NCBI GenBank assembly: GCA_021787655.1
Contig: JAJYLM010000016.1
Coordinates: 1 to 20,697 of the forward strand
Direction: 5' to 3'
DNA from: a bacterium
GTDB taxonomy: Bacteria > JAMCPX01
Length of the DNA: 20,697 nucleotides
The notes below the pieces were generated by a model, which saw only the letters and a list, made by a program, of their open reading frames with translations, searched no databases and was not told the DNA's origin. Position 1 is the first letter of the stretch; each line of letters opens with the position of its first letter. Below are positions 1 through 5,289 of the stretch, in pieces. The position numbers were made by a program, and so were the translations under genes.

Positions 1-131
1 GGTATATGATGTTATCACTATCCTTACCATTTCCGTAGTTTCTTTGTGTTTATGTGTCAGCAATGAGTCTGTATTTACAGACCTTACTGCACCAGTCACC
101 CATCTGGATTAAGATCATATAAAATAGGTAT

Positions 132-209
132 AAAATAGGGACAGCGACCGTTTTTTTAAAGAGCTAAACAAATAAATAGGTCGCTGTCCCTATTTTCTGT
201 CCCTATTTT
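132..209. repeat. Palindromic repeat unit with GGGACAG core
   Basis: Positions 132-149 (AAAATAGGGACAGCGACC) are the exact reverse complement of 179-196, giving a perfect 18-bp inverted repeat around a 29-base AT-rich loop. The right arm is followed at once by a second copy of its last 13 bases (CTGTCCCTATTTT at 184-196 and again at 197-209). On the left, AAAATAGG at 121-128 partly mirrors this. Such palindromes are known targets of REP-associated tyrosine transposases. No transposase gene is visible here, so that link is inference. Confidence 0.65.
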
Positions 210-289
210 CTTGTATTCATTTATCCCGCTCTTGTTACGTATACTATCAACATATCATACTTTTCTGTCATTCTGATATTATTAGAGAG

Positions 290-311
290 AATAAGGACAA
301 CTGTCCCTATT
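290..311. repeat. Short hairpin related to the 132-209 repeat
   Basis: AATAAGGACA (290-299) pairs with TGTCCCTATT (302-311) with one G-T type mismatch and a 2-base spacer. It repeats the CTGTCCCTATT core of the larger repeat 100 bases to the left. It lies just past the stop of the antitoxin gene and could stall or terminate that leftward transcript, although no strong T-run follows. Confidence 0.45.
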
Positions 312-320
312 GTAAATATC

Positions 321-599
321 TTATTTTATTGGCTTTAGTTCTTCTTCTATCTTTTCAGCCAGAAGCATCTTCAAGAGAGATTGATAAGGTACATCTTTCT
401 TGTTCGCCAGGATTTTAAGATGTTCAACAAGAGAATCCGGTAGTCTGATCGAAATCGTCCGGGTAGAGGGCTTCAGGTTTGCAAACAATGCCTTCCCGGA
501 TTTGGTATAATCTATATACTCGGTAGAGTCATGGGTAGACCAGAACTTTGCCTCTTCTTTCTCTGTTTTAAATTTTGGTATTTGTTTTAATTTGCTCAT
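321..599 (-). CDS. CopG-family antitoxin partner of BrnT
   Basis: This 92-residue protein is the likely antitoxin of the BrnT toxin encoded just upstream. Residues about 10-27 carry the FWSTHDSTEYIDY segment typical of CopG-type antitoxins that pair with BrnT. Residues about 45-88 form a ribbon-helix-helix (TRTISIRLP strand, then two helices), which binds DNA as a dimer and should repress the operon. The ATG at 599 is preceded by a good ribosome site (AGAGAGGA, about 7 bases away) inside the 3' end of the toxin gene, so the two genes overlap by 32 bases and are probably translated together. The order toxin then antitoxin is the one seen in BrnTA loci. Base composition is AT-rich, unlike the core genes to the right, which suggests transfer. 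Confidence 0.88.
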   Translation of the reverse strand: MSKLKQIPKFKTEKEEAKFWSTHDSTEYIDYTKSGKALFANLKPSTRTISIRLPDSLVEHLKILANKKDVPYQSLLKMLLAEKIEEELKPIK

Positions 600-894
600 A
601 CATGATCCTCTCTTTCCTGATCATATCCCGTGCCGATATGACCCGTATTTTGTTTTTCCTTACCGTAAATACAATAAACAATAGCCTTTCTCTATCAGTA
701 CTTCCTAAACTATAATAGCGTGCTTCCGTGGAAGAATGGGTAACATCATTTTGCACAACAAAAGGATTATTAAAGAAAACTTCTTCACATTCAATGTAAC
801 TGACCCGGTGTTTCCCCCAATTTTTGGAAATATTCCCCTTGTCCCATTCAAACCCTTCGACACTTGATAATATATCCCGTGCGTTTTGTTCCAT
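568..894 (-). CDS. brnT: BrnT-family toxin (RelE-fold ribonuclease)
   Basis: This 108-residue protein matches the BrnT family along its length: FEWD near residue 15, GKHRVSY (27-33), a VFFNNP segment (39-44), LGSTDRERLLFIVFTVR (63-79) and the C-terminal RVISARD...RKERIMYE (84-100). BrnT toxins are small RelE-like ribonucleases that block translation and are neutralised by the neighbouring ribbon-helix-helix protein. The ATG at 894 is chosen because GGAAAG lies just before it and a promoter (TTGACT, 17 bp, TATATT) lies just upstream. A longer reading from TTG at 951 would start inside the -35 box of that promoter and is not credible. No key family motif looks broken, so the toxin is probably intact. 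Confidence 0.9.
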   Translation of the reverse strand: MEQNARDILSSVEGFEWDKGNISKNWGKHRVSYIECEEVFFNNPFVVQNDVTHSSTEARYYSLGSTDRERLLFIVFTVRKNKIRVISARDMIRKERIMYEQIKTNTKI

Positions 895-911
895 ATCTTT
901 CCAATAGTTTT

Positions 912-932
912 TGTATATGTCTAATATATACA
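912..932. promoter_or_regulatory. Candidate autoregulatory operator of the toxin-antitoxin operon
   Basis: TGTATATGT (912-920) and ATATATACA (924-932) form an inverted repeat with one mismatch and a 3-base centre. It covers the -10 box and predicted transcription start. Ribbon-helix-helix antitoxins normally repress their own operon through such sites, so this is the expected place for antitoxin binding. Confidence 0.5.
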
Positions 933-951
933 CATGTACATAGCCAGTCAA
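923..951 (-). promoter_or_regulatory. Sigma70-type promoter of the toxin-antitoxin operon
   Basis: On the minus strand, -35 TTGACT (951-946), a 17-bp spacer and -10 TATATT (928-923) match the consensus at 5 of 6 bases each. The predicted start near 916 leaves a leader of about 20 bases before the toxin ATG at 894. Confidence 0.7.
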
Positions 952-1066
952 CTCATTATGAACAACTAATCATATATAAAACCGGATATATCTTTGCCTC
1001 TACCAGTCACAGGAGAAGGGGCAGGAATATCTCCCCCTGGGGACAGGTGGGGATTATAGTTACAAA

Positions 1067-1139
1067 AGCGCCCGATGGGATTTGAACCCATGACCTGCGG
1101 ATTCGAAGTCCGACGCTCTATCCGCTGAGCTACGGGCGC
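1067..1139 (-). tRNA. tRNA-Arg (anticodon TCG)
   Basis: A full cloverleaf reads on the minus strand: acceptor GCGCCCG/CGGGCGC, D-stem GCTC/GAGC, anticodon loop CTTCGAA (anticodon TCG, reading CGA), T-stem ATGGG/CCCAT with loop TTCAAAT. No CCA is encoded. The discriminator reads as T, unusual for bacterial tRNA-Arg, and the 27-43 pair is a T-C mismatch. Its 3' end faces the AT-rich toxin-antitoxin region, a common arrangement at integration sites. Confidence 0.95.
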
Positions 1140-1152
1140 ATTCTTTGATTAT

Positions 1153-1180
1153 GTTATATTTCTGTGTCCCCTGCTGTCAA
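1153..1180 (-). promoter_or_regulatory. Promoter of tRNA-Arg
   Basis: Minus-strand TTGACA (1180-1175), a 16-bp spacer and TATAAC (1158-1153) give a near-consensus sigma70 promoter ending 13 bases upstream of the tRNA 5' end. Confidence 0.7.
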
Positions 1181-1228
1181 GCTGCTCCTCTCCTGCAGTT
1201 GAAGATAAGGGGAGCCGAACCAATACGA

Positions 1229-1257
1229 TTGACGATCTTCCTGCAGCGCCTTATTTT
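1229..1257 (+). promoter_or_regulatory. Candidate promoter of the outer-membrane protein gene
   Basis: TTGACG (1229-1234), 17 bp, TATTTT (1252-1257). The leader to the ATG at 1419 would be about 155 bases. The rest of the 1141-1418 gap shows nothing else that I can support. Confidence 0.4.
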
Positions 1258-1418
1258 AATCTGATGATCCGTATCAATGTACATGACCAGCAAGCCGGCG
1301 GGACACATGCACAGCCTCTCGTATCACGGTATTCAAACGTGGCTGAGCGGCATAACGTTCATCAGAGAGCAGGTATCAATTGGTACGATCGGAAAAACCA
1401 GAGAAAAGGAGCCACGTC

Positions 1419-2234
1419 ATGCCGAATGGAACAGGCACCGCAATCAAGGAACTGATACATTTCCCTCAAAAGAATTATGTCCGCGCCGTGCACACCGTCA
1501 ATGTACTCCTCCTGATGCTGTTGATCGTTACCGTACCGGCTGCCCGGGTGAATGCAGACACAATAACGCCTGCACAGGGAGAGCCCTTTCACCAGCCTCC
1601 ACGCACCATCGGACTGGTGGGCAATATTCAATCTTCCAATGCAAGTCTTACTGAAAGAGTGCCGCATTTCTCCGTCGGTGCAGGTCCCGGCATGGCCTTG
1701 CTTGAGGATCCCGACGTCGTGGACTCCATTCCATCGCACCGGTTTTCGTCTGCCCCCGTTATGGGAATAAAGATAGGATACGCTATAACCCGGTACTTCG
1801 GTGTTGAACTTGGGTATGATCAATATTTTGGGCTTGTCAGCCACGGCGCATGGACATACAGAGAACTTCCTTACGGCAATTTAAAAATAAACATGCCTTT
1901 TCATGATCAAGCGCTTTTTTTCATTCTCGGTGCAAGTAATGCACGATGGTCCATGGGACAAGGCAATTCATCGACCGCTGGAAAAGTCCTGTACGGCTCA
2001 AGCTCTATAACGACCAATGACCTCTCTGCACATGGTTTGGCCATAGATTTCGGCGCCGGCTATGAAACCTATCTATCGACACATTGGTCGTGGGGAGGAG
2101 AATTACTCTATCGCTACTTCGTTTCAGTTGTATCCGGCTATATCAATGGCGGAACATCGTATAGCTCACCACGTCCGTTAGATTTGAACAATCTCGGCCT
2201 GAATCTTTACGCTGAATATCATTTTGCCTTATAG
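1419..2234 (+). CDS. Outer-membrane beta-barrel protein
   Basis: This 271-residue exported protein has a long N-region, a hydrophobic core at about residues 27-40 and a likely signal-peptidase site after VNA (residue 46). The rest is rich in alternating aromatic and small residues, for example GIKIGYAITRYFGVELGYD and the closing LNLYAEYHF, as in eight-strand OmpA/OmpW-like barrels. The family is clear only at fold level, and a specific role (porin, adhesin, lipid binding) cannot be read. The ATG at 1419 is preceded by AAGGAG at 7 bases. A TTG 39 bases upstream lacks such a site and was not used. The gene stands alone, convergent with the response-regulator gene that ends at 2270. Confidence 0.8.
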   Translation: MPNGTGTAIKELIHFPQKNYVRAVHTVNVLLLMLLIVTVPAARVNADTITPAQGEPFHQPPRTIGLVGNIQSSNASLTERVPHFSVGAGPGMALLEDPDVVDSIPSHRFSSAPVMGIKIGYAITRYFGVELGYDQYFGLVSHGAWTYRELPYGNLKINMPFHDQALFFILGASNARWSMGQGNSSTAGKVLYGSSSITTNDLSAHGLAIDFGAGYETYLSTHWSWGGELLYRYFVSVVSGYINGGTSYSSPRPLDLNNLGLNLYAEYHFAL

Positions 2235-2269
2235 ATAAAGAGCTGCGTAGTCAACGATCAACTTTTATT

Positions 2270-3319
2270 TTAACTGTTCTGAGACTCACTTGCCTGATGC
2301 ACAGAGGTGCTCCTGTAAACCGTGATTCTGTTTTTGCCTGCCTTCTTCGACTCTGCGAGGGCAGATTCGGCCGCCCTGATAAGCCCCTCCATACTCAGTA
2401 TATCTTCATCAGGCAGGCATGCAAGACCGATGGAAAACGTGACACCCGGGATCTTATCGCAGACAACGGTCAGGTCCTGCTTTCGCATCTCGTTCATGTA
2501 CCCTTCCGCCGCGAGCAACGCCTCCTGCTCGCCGGTCTCGGACAGCATAACCGCAAACTCCTGTCCTCCGTACCGTGCGCACATATCGATCTGCCGGAGT
2601 CCTGTCTTCAGTATCCCTGCAACTTCGCCAAGGATACGCTCGCCTGCCAGGGGCCCGCACGCATAGTTCACCGACCTGAAGTCATCCATATCGATCAGCA
2701 TCAGCGAGATCTCCCGGCTGTACTCCTGCGCCCTCGTGAACTCCCTGCCGAGCGCGCTGACAAACGACTTTCTGTTACCGATGCCGGTGAGCTGATCGAT
2801 GCGCGATGCAGACTCGATCTTCTCGTTTGCATCCGTCAGCTCATCCTGCAGGAGCTTGATCCTCCGCTGCGTGTTGCGCGACAATGCCTCGAGCTTCTCG
2901 TTCGCAACGACGATCTCGTCCTGCAGCAGTTTCATCCTGAGGTGTGTCTTTACCCTCGCCACAAGTTCCGGTGCACTGAATGGCTTTATGACGTAATCAT
3001 GGGCACCCTGGGCAAGCGCCTGGACCTTATCGTTGAGGTTGTCCATGCTCGTCAGCATGAGCACGGGAATCTTGTCGAATTCCCGTCGTGACTGCTTGAG
3101 CTTCAGGAACGTGAGACCGTCATAACCCGGCATAACCATATCGCAGATCACGATGTCCGGCATATTGGTAAACATCATTTTAAACCCTTCCATACCGTCG
3201 TGTGATTCGAAAAACGTCTGGAACAATGCCGTGCTTTCAAGAACCGTGCGAATCTCCTGCCGTATCTGCTGGGAATCGTCTATAATCAAAATACTCTGTG
3301 GCATATCAGAGGTTATCAT
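2270..3319 (-). CDS. Response regulator with degenerate GGDEF (GGQEF) output
   Basis: This 349-residue protein has an N-terminal receiver domain (acidic D14-D15, phosphoacceptor D60 in VICDMVMPG, T90, K112) and a C-terminal GGDEF domain (about 174-338), the PleD-like architecture that normally makes cyclic di-GMP. The hallmark motif reads GGQEF (251-255). The third residue, normally Asp or Glu and needed for catalysis, is Gln (codon CAG at 2563-2561, one base from GAG). The product-binding I-site RxxD is intact (RQID, 242-245), exactly five residues upstream, and the metal Asp of LIDMDDF (D210) is present. The protein may therefore sense cyclic di-GMP rather than make it. The linker (129-173) is a helical tandem duplication around KLLQDE. 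The ATG at 3319 has no clear ribosome site; the in-frame ATG at 3304 is an alternative. It is divergent from the lipoprotein gene at 3426. Confidence 0.92.
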   Translation of the reverse strand: MITSDMPQSILIIDDSQQIRQEIRTVLESTALFQTFFESHDGMEGFKMMFTNMPDIVICDMVMPGYDGLTFLKLKQSRREFDKIPVLMLTSMDNLNDKVQALAQGAHDYVIKPFSAPELVARVKTHLRMKLLQDEIVVANEKLEALSRNTQRRIKLLQDELTDANEKIESASRIDQLTGIGNRKSFVSALGREFTRAQEYSREISLMLIDMDDFRSVNYACGPLAGERILGEVAGILKTGLRQIDMCARYGGQEFAVMLSETGEQEALLAAEGYMNEMRKQDLTVVCDKIPGVTFSIGLACLPDEDILSMEGLIRAAESALAESKKAGKNRITVYRSTSVHQASESQNS

Positions 3320-3346
3320 TATACCAATTTTAAAATAATTTCAACC

Positions 3347-3374
3347 TGTATACCGGTGCACGCCCGCAGGACAA
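3347..3374 (-). promoter_or_regulatory. Candidate promoter of the response-regulator gene
   Basis: Minus-strand TTGTCC (3374-3369), 16 bp, TATACA (3352-3347), each 4 of 6 to consensus, in the 106-base divergent gap. It predicts a leader of about 20 bases. Confidence 0.35.
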
Positions 3375-3425
3375 ATCTATTTTCATTTGTTCCGCAGTAT
3401 GATACCTTGCCCTCAAGGGGGAGAT

Positions 3426-4574
3426 ATGAAAAAGCCAAATCTTGCCGTAGCTGTTGCAGTGGCAGCCGGGATCTTCTTTTCAGGGGCGCTGATGGCATTC
3501 CTGCCGGGCTGTGGTTCCACGACAAAAACAAACACCGTCTATTCAAGCTATATCGATACCCTCAACCAGATGGGCATCGACAAATATATCGGGATAGAAC
3601 CCATCACCACGGCTACACAGACCATCGACAACGGTCAATGGACCGTTTATTATTACGACCCGGCCTCACCTGCCCGGTGCCTGAACGGCAGCCAGTACAT
3701 GGTCTCCCTCCACCGCGGTGATCCGAATAAGGTTATGCTGTACCTCGAGGGCGGCGGCGCATGCTGGGACTATAACACCTGCACATCCGGCATGGCGAAA
3801 ACCACGGCAAATCCCGTACAGATCGGCGGCATTCTGGATACCAGCAATGCTGCCAACCCGTTCTCTGATTACAGTATCGTCTACGCATCATACTGCGACG
3901 GCAGTGTCTGGTCCGGCGACAACGACGTCGTTTTCACGGACACGACCACCGGCGCGACCCAGACGGCCTACTTTCACGGGCTCGCAAACCTGTCAGCTGC
4001 CATCACCCTCATGAAGCAGAACTTCATCAACCCGCACTACCTCGTCGTTGCAGGGAGCAGCGCCGGAGGCTACGGAACATTCATGGGCTACTTCGTCACC
4101 CGCACCCAGTACCCGTTCACGACGCTGAACGTCATGAACGACTCGGGCGTCGGGTTGTTCAATCCAACGCAGACGACACTGTTCCAGAACATCCTGACGA
4201 CCTGGAACATAGGGAACATCATCCCTGCAGACTGTCCGAAATGCAAACAGCAGATGTCGTACCTTGCAGACTGGGCAATGAACCAGGACCCTGACGTGAA
4301 CTTCGGATTTCTCTCCTACTACAATGATGTTGTCATCGGCTCGATCTTTCTGCAGATGAACACCAACGATTTCAAGAACCTGCTCCTCAGCGTGACCGGT
4401 GAAATCCACCAGGATCACCCGAACCGGTTCCAGCGCTACTTTGTGAACGGCAGCATGCACACCATGCTCGAACTTTCGTCATACTATAGCATGCAGGTGA
4501 GCGGTACGACCCTGAGCCAATGGACGGCAGACGAGGTGACAGACACTGCCGACTGGAAGGACACCCTGCAGTAA
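3426..4574 (+). CDS. Pectinacetylesterase-family lipoprotein
   Basis: This 382-residue exported serine hydrolase resembles the pectinacetylesterase/Notum family. The N-terminus is a signal sequence ending in LPGC (Cys29), a probable though slightly atypical lipobox. The family oxyanion-side motif YLEGGGACWD lies at about 106-115. The nucleophile elbow GSSAGG (210-215) puts the catalytic Ser at 212. A candidate Asp is in NDSG (D239) and a candidate His in GSMHTM (H345). Such enzymes cleave acetyl or acyl esters from polysaccharides or proteins; the substrate here is unknown. The ATG at 3426 is preceded by AGGGGGAG, while upstream in-frame starts lack both that site and a signal peptide start. 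The gene is monocistronic, and its stop abuts a large palindromic repeat. Confidence 0.87.
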   Translation: MKKPNLAVAVAVAAGIFFSGALMAFLPGCGSTTKTNTVYSSYIDTLNQMGIDKYIGIEPITTATQTIDNGQWTVYYYDPASPARCLNGSQYMVSLHRGDPNKVMLYLEGGGACWDYNTCTSGMAKTTANPVQIGGILDTSNAANPFSDYSIVYASYCDGSVWSGDNDVVFTDTTTGATQTAYFHGLANLSAAITLMKQNFINPHYLVVAGSSAGGYGTFMGYFVTRTQYPFTTLNVMNDSGVGLFNPTQTTLFQNILTTWNIGNIIPADCPKCKQQMSYLADWAMNQDPDVNFGFLSYYNDVVIGSIFLQMNTNDFKNLLLSVTGEIHQDHPNRFQRYFVNGSMHTMLELSSYYSMQVSGTTLSQWTADEVTDTADWKDTLQ

Positions 4575-4576
4575 GT

Positions 4577-4676
4577 CCCGTTAGAAATCCTGGAAAAGGC
4601 CGTATGGCACAGCGTGCTGTGTTTGCGTAAATTATCTTTTACGGAACACAGGAATCGAAAGGATTTCTAATACGGG
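4577..4676. repeat. Palindromic element A (CCCGTTAGAAA-ended)
   Basis: CCCGTTAGAAATCCT (4577-4591) is complementary to 4660-4676 apart from a 2-base bulge. A nested stem lies at 4618-4631 and 4638-4650 (TGTGTT...CGTAAA with its complement). The element starts 2 bases after the stop of the esterase gene. It shares its outer ends with element B next door and with a half-copy at 9597. It may act as a transcript-end hairpin, but no T-run follows. Confidence 0.65.
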
Positions 4677-4681
4677 ATAAA

Positions 4682-4781
4682 CCCCGTTAGAAAATCTATC
4701 GATACCGTTACAGGTATGCTGATTATTACGGTAAGAACGCAGGAATCAGGTATCCTGTCTGTTATAGATTTTCAAACGGGG
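4682..4781. repeat. Palindromic element B (CCCGTTAGAAA-ended)
   Basis: CCCCGTTAGAAAATCTAT (4682-4699) pairs with 4764-4781 over 18 bases with one mismatch. An inner stem TACCGT (4703-4708) / ACGGTA (4728-4733) is present. It is exactly as long as element A (100 bases), shares its terminal sequence but has a different interior, and lies 5 bases from the 3' end of tRNA-Glu. Two units of equal size in tandem suggest a mobile palindrome family. Confidence 0.65.
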
Positions 4782-4786
4782 TAAAA

Positions 4787-4859
4787 TGGTCCTAGAGAGA
4801 TTTGAACTCTCGTTTTTGCCTTGAGAGGGCAACGTCCTAGGCCTCTAGACGATAGGACC
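4787..4859 (-). tRNA. tRNA-Glu (anticodon CTC)
   Basis: Minus-strand cloverleaf: acceptor GGTCCTA/TAGGACC, discriminator A, D-arm GTC...GAC, anticodon stem TTGCC/GGCAA with loop CTCTCAA (anticodon CTC, reading GAG), T-stem GAGAG/CTCTC with loop TTCAAAT. No CCA is encoded. Confidence 0.95.
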
Positions 4860-4873
4860 ATGCATGGATTGGT

Positions 4874-4902
4874 AGTATAGCCGTTCCCGGATGAAATTTC
4901 AA
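4874..4902 (-). promoter_or_regulatory. Promoter of tRNA-Glu
   Basis: Minus-strand TTGAAA (4902-4897), 17 bp, TATACT (4879-4874), 5 of 6 at the -10 box. It ends 14 bases upstream of the tRNA 5' end. Confidence 0.7.
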
Positions 4903-4991
4903 CCGCCGGGATATGAAAGCACAGTATCCTTACCCTGTACAGATTTTTTTTGCAAGCACAACCTGCACAGGCCGGAACAGGAGCTTTTATC

Positions 4992-5020
4992 TTGACACGG
5001 TCACGTTGCTCCTTTACAAG
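4992..5020 (+). promoter_or_regulatory. Candidate promoter of the five-gene operon
   Basis: TTGACA (4992-4997), 17 bp, TACAAG (5015-5020). The start would fall near 5027, only about 4 bases before the ATG at 5031. If real, the first gene is nearly leaderless, or its translation starts at a later codon. Confidence 0.4.
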
Positions 5021-5030
5021 AAAGTTTATT

Positions 5031-5288
5031 ATGGATGTTTACCCAATTGTACACAAAAACCTGATATTCAACGTTTTGACGGACGAGGACATGAGCTTCA
5101 TTGAAATACGGAAGCTGCTGGATTATCTTCTCGAAGAGAAAGCGTTTGATACGGCAAAGGACAGCCTGGCATACGAGCCGGAAATCTATGAGATCTATAT
5201 CGACGATTACCACTATGTGGTTGATGTCCAGGATTATGAAGTTGCAATCTACAAGAGAGAAAAGAAAATAGACGTAATGGAGAATTAA
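5031..5288 (+). CDS. Small hypothetical protein, first gene of the operon
   Basis: I do not recognise this 85-residue protein. It has no signal peptide or membrane helix. It is acidic and rich in Tyr, Asp and Ile, with a helical N-half (IEIRKLLDYLLEEKAFD, about 23-39) and a beta-like C-half of alternating aromatic and acidic residues (YEIYIDDYHYVVDVQDYEVAIY, about 53-74, written here only as a composition). The reading frame runs to 1 base before the lipoprotein ATG at 5290, and its last codons hold that gene's ribosome site, which supports it as a translated, coupled gene. The ATG at 5031 is preferred over a TTG at 4950. ATG 5091 is another possible start, given the weak ribosome site at 5031. 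Confidence 0.6.
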   Translation: MDVYPIVHKNLIFNVLTDEDMSFIEIRKLLDYLLEEKAFDTAKDSLAYEPEIYEIYIDDYHYVVDVQDYEVAIYKREKKIDVMEN

Positions 5289-5289
5289 G

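Larger units (their letters stand above)
1..320. other. AT-rich non-coding left flank
   Basis: I see no convincing gene here. The stretch is visibly AT-richer than most of the window. It holds a long inverted repeat, a tandem 13-base repeat and a small hairpin (listed separately), all sharing the core CTGTCCCTATT. It lies downstream of the leftward toxin-antitoxin pair and reads as accessory DNA. Confidence 0.6.

Noticed and set aside
949..951. TTG start giving a 127-residue BrnT
   Set aside because: The codon is part of the -35 box (TTGACT) of the operon promoter; the ATG at 894 has a ribosome site and fits the family start.
1380..1418. N-terminal extension of the outer-membrane protein from TTG
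   Set aside because: AAGGAG lies 7 bases before the ATG at 1419 and nothing comparable lies before 1380.
2297..3091. Long open frame (+) antisense to the response-regulator gene
   Set aside because: It mirrors a gene with clear receiver and GGDEF motifs; its own translation shows no domain and is Arg/Leu/Pro-rich as expected of a complement frame.
4577..4781. Tandem repeats considered as a CRISPR array
   Set aside because: Only two units, each a large palindrome with differing interiors; no short repeat-spacer pattern and no cas genes. No CRISPR seen anywhere in the window.
4913..5104. Open frame (+) starting ATGAAAGC upstream of the small hypothetical gene
   Set aside because: No ribosome site or protein-like composition; it overlaps the promoter and the better-supported gene at 5031.
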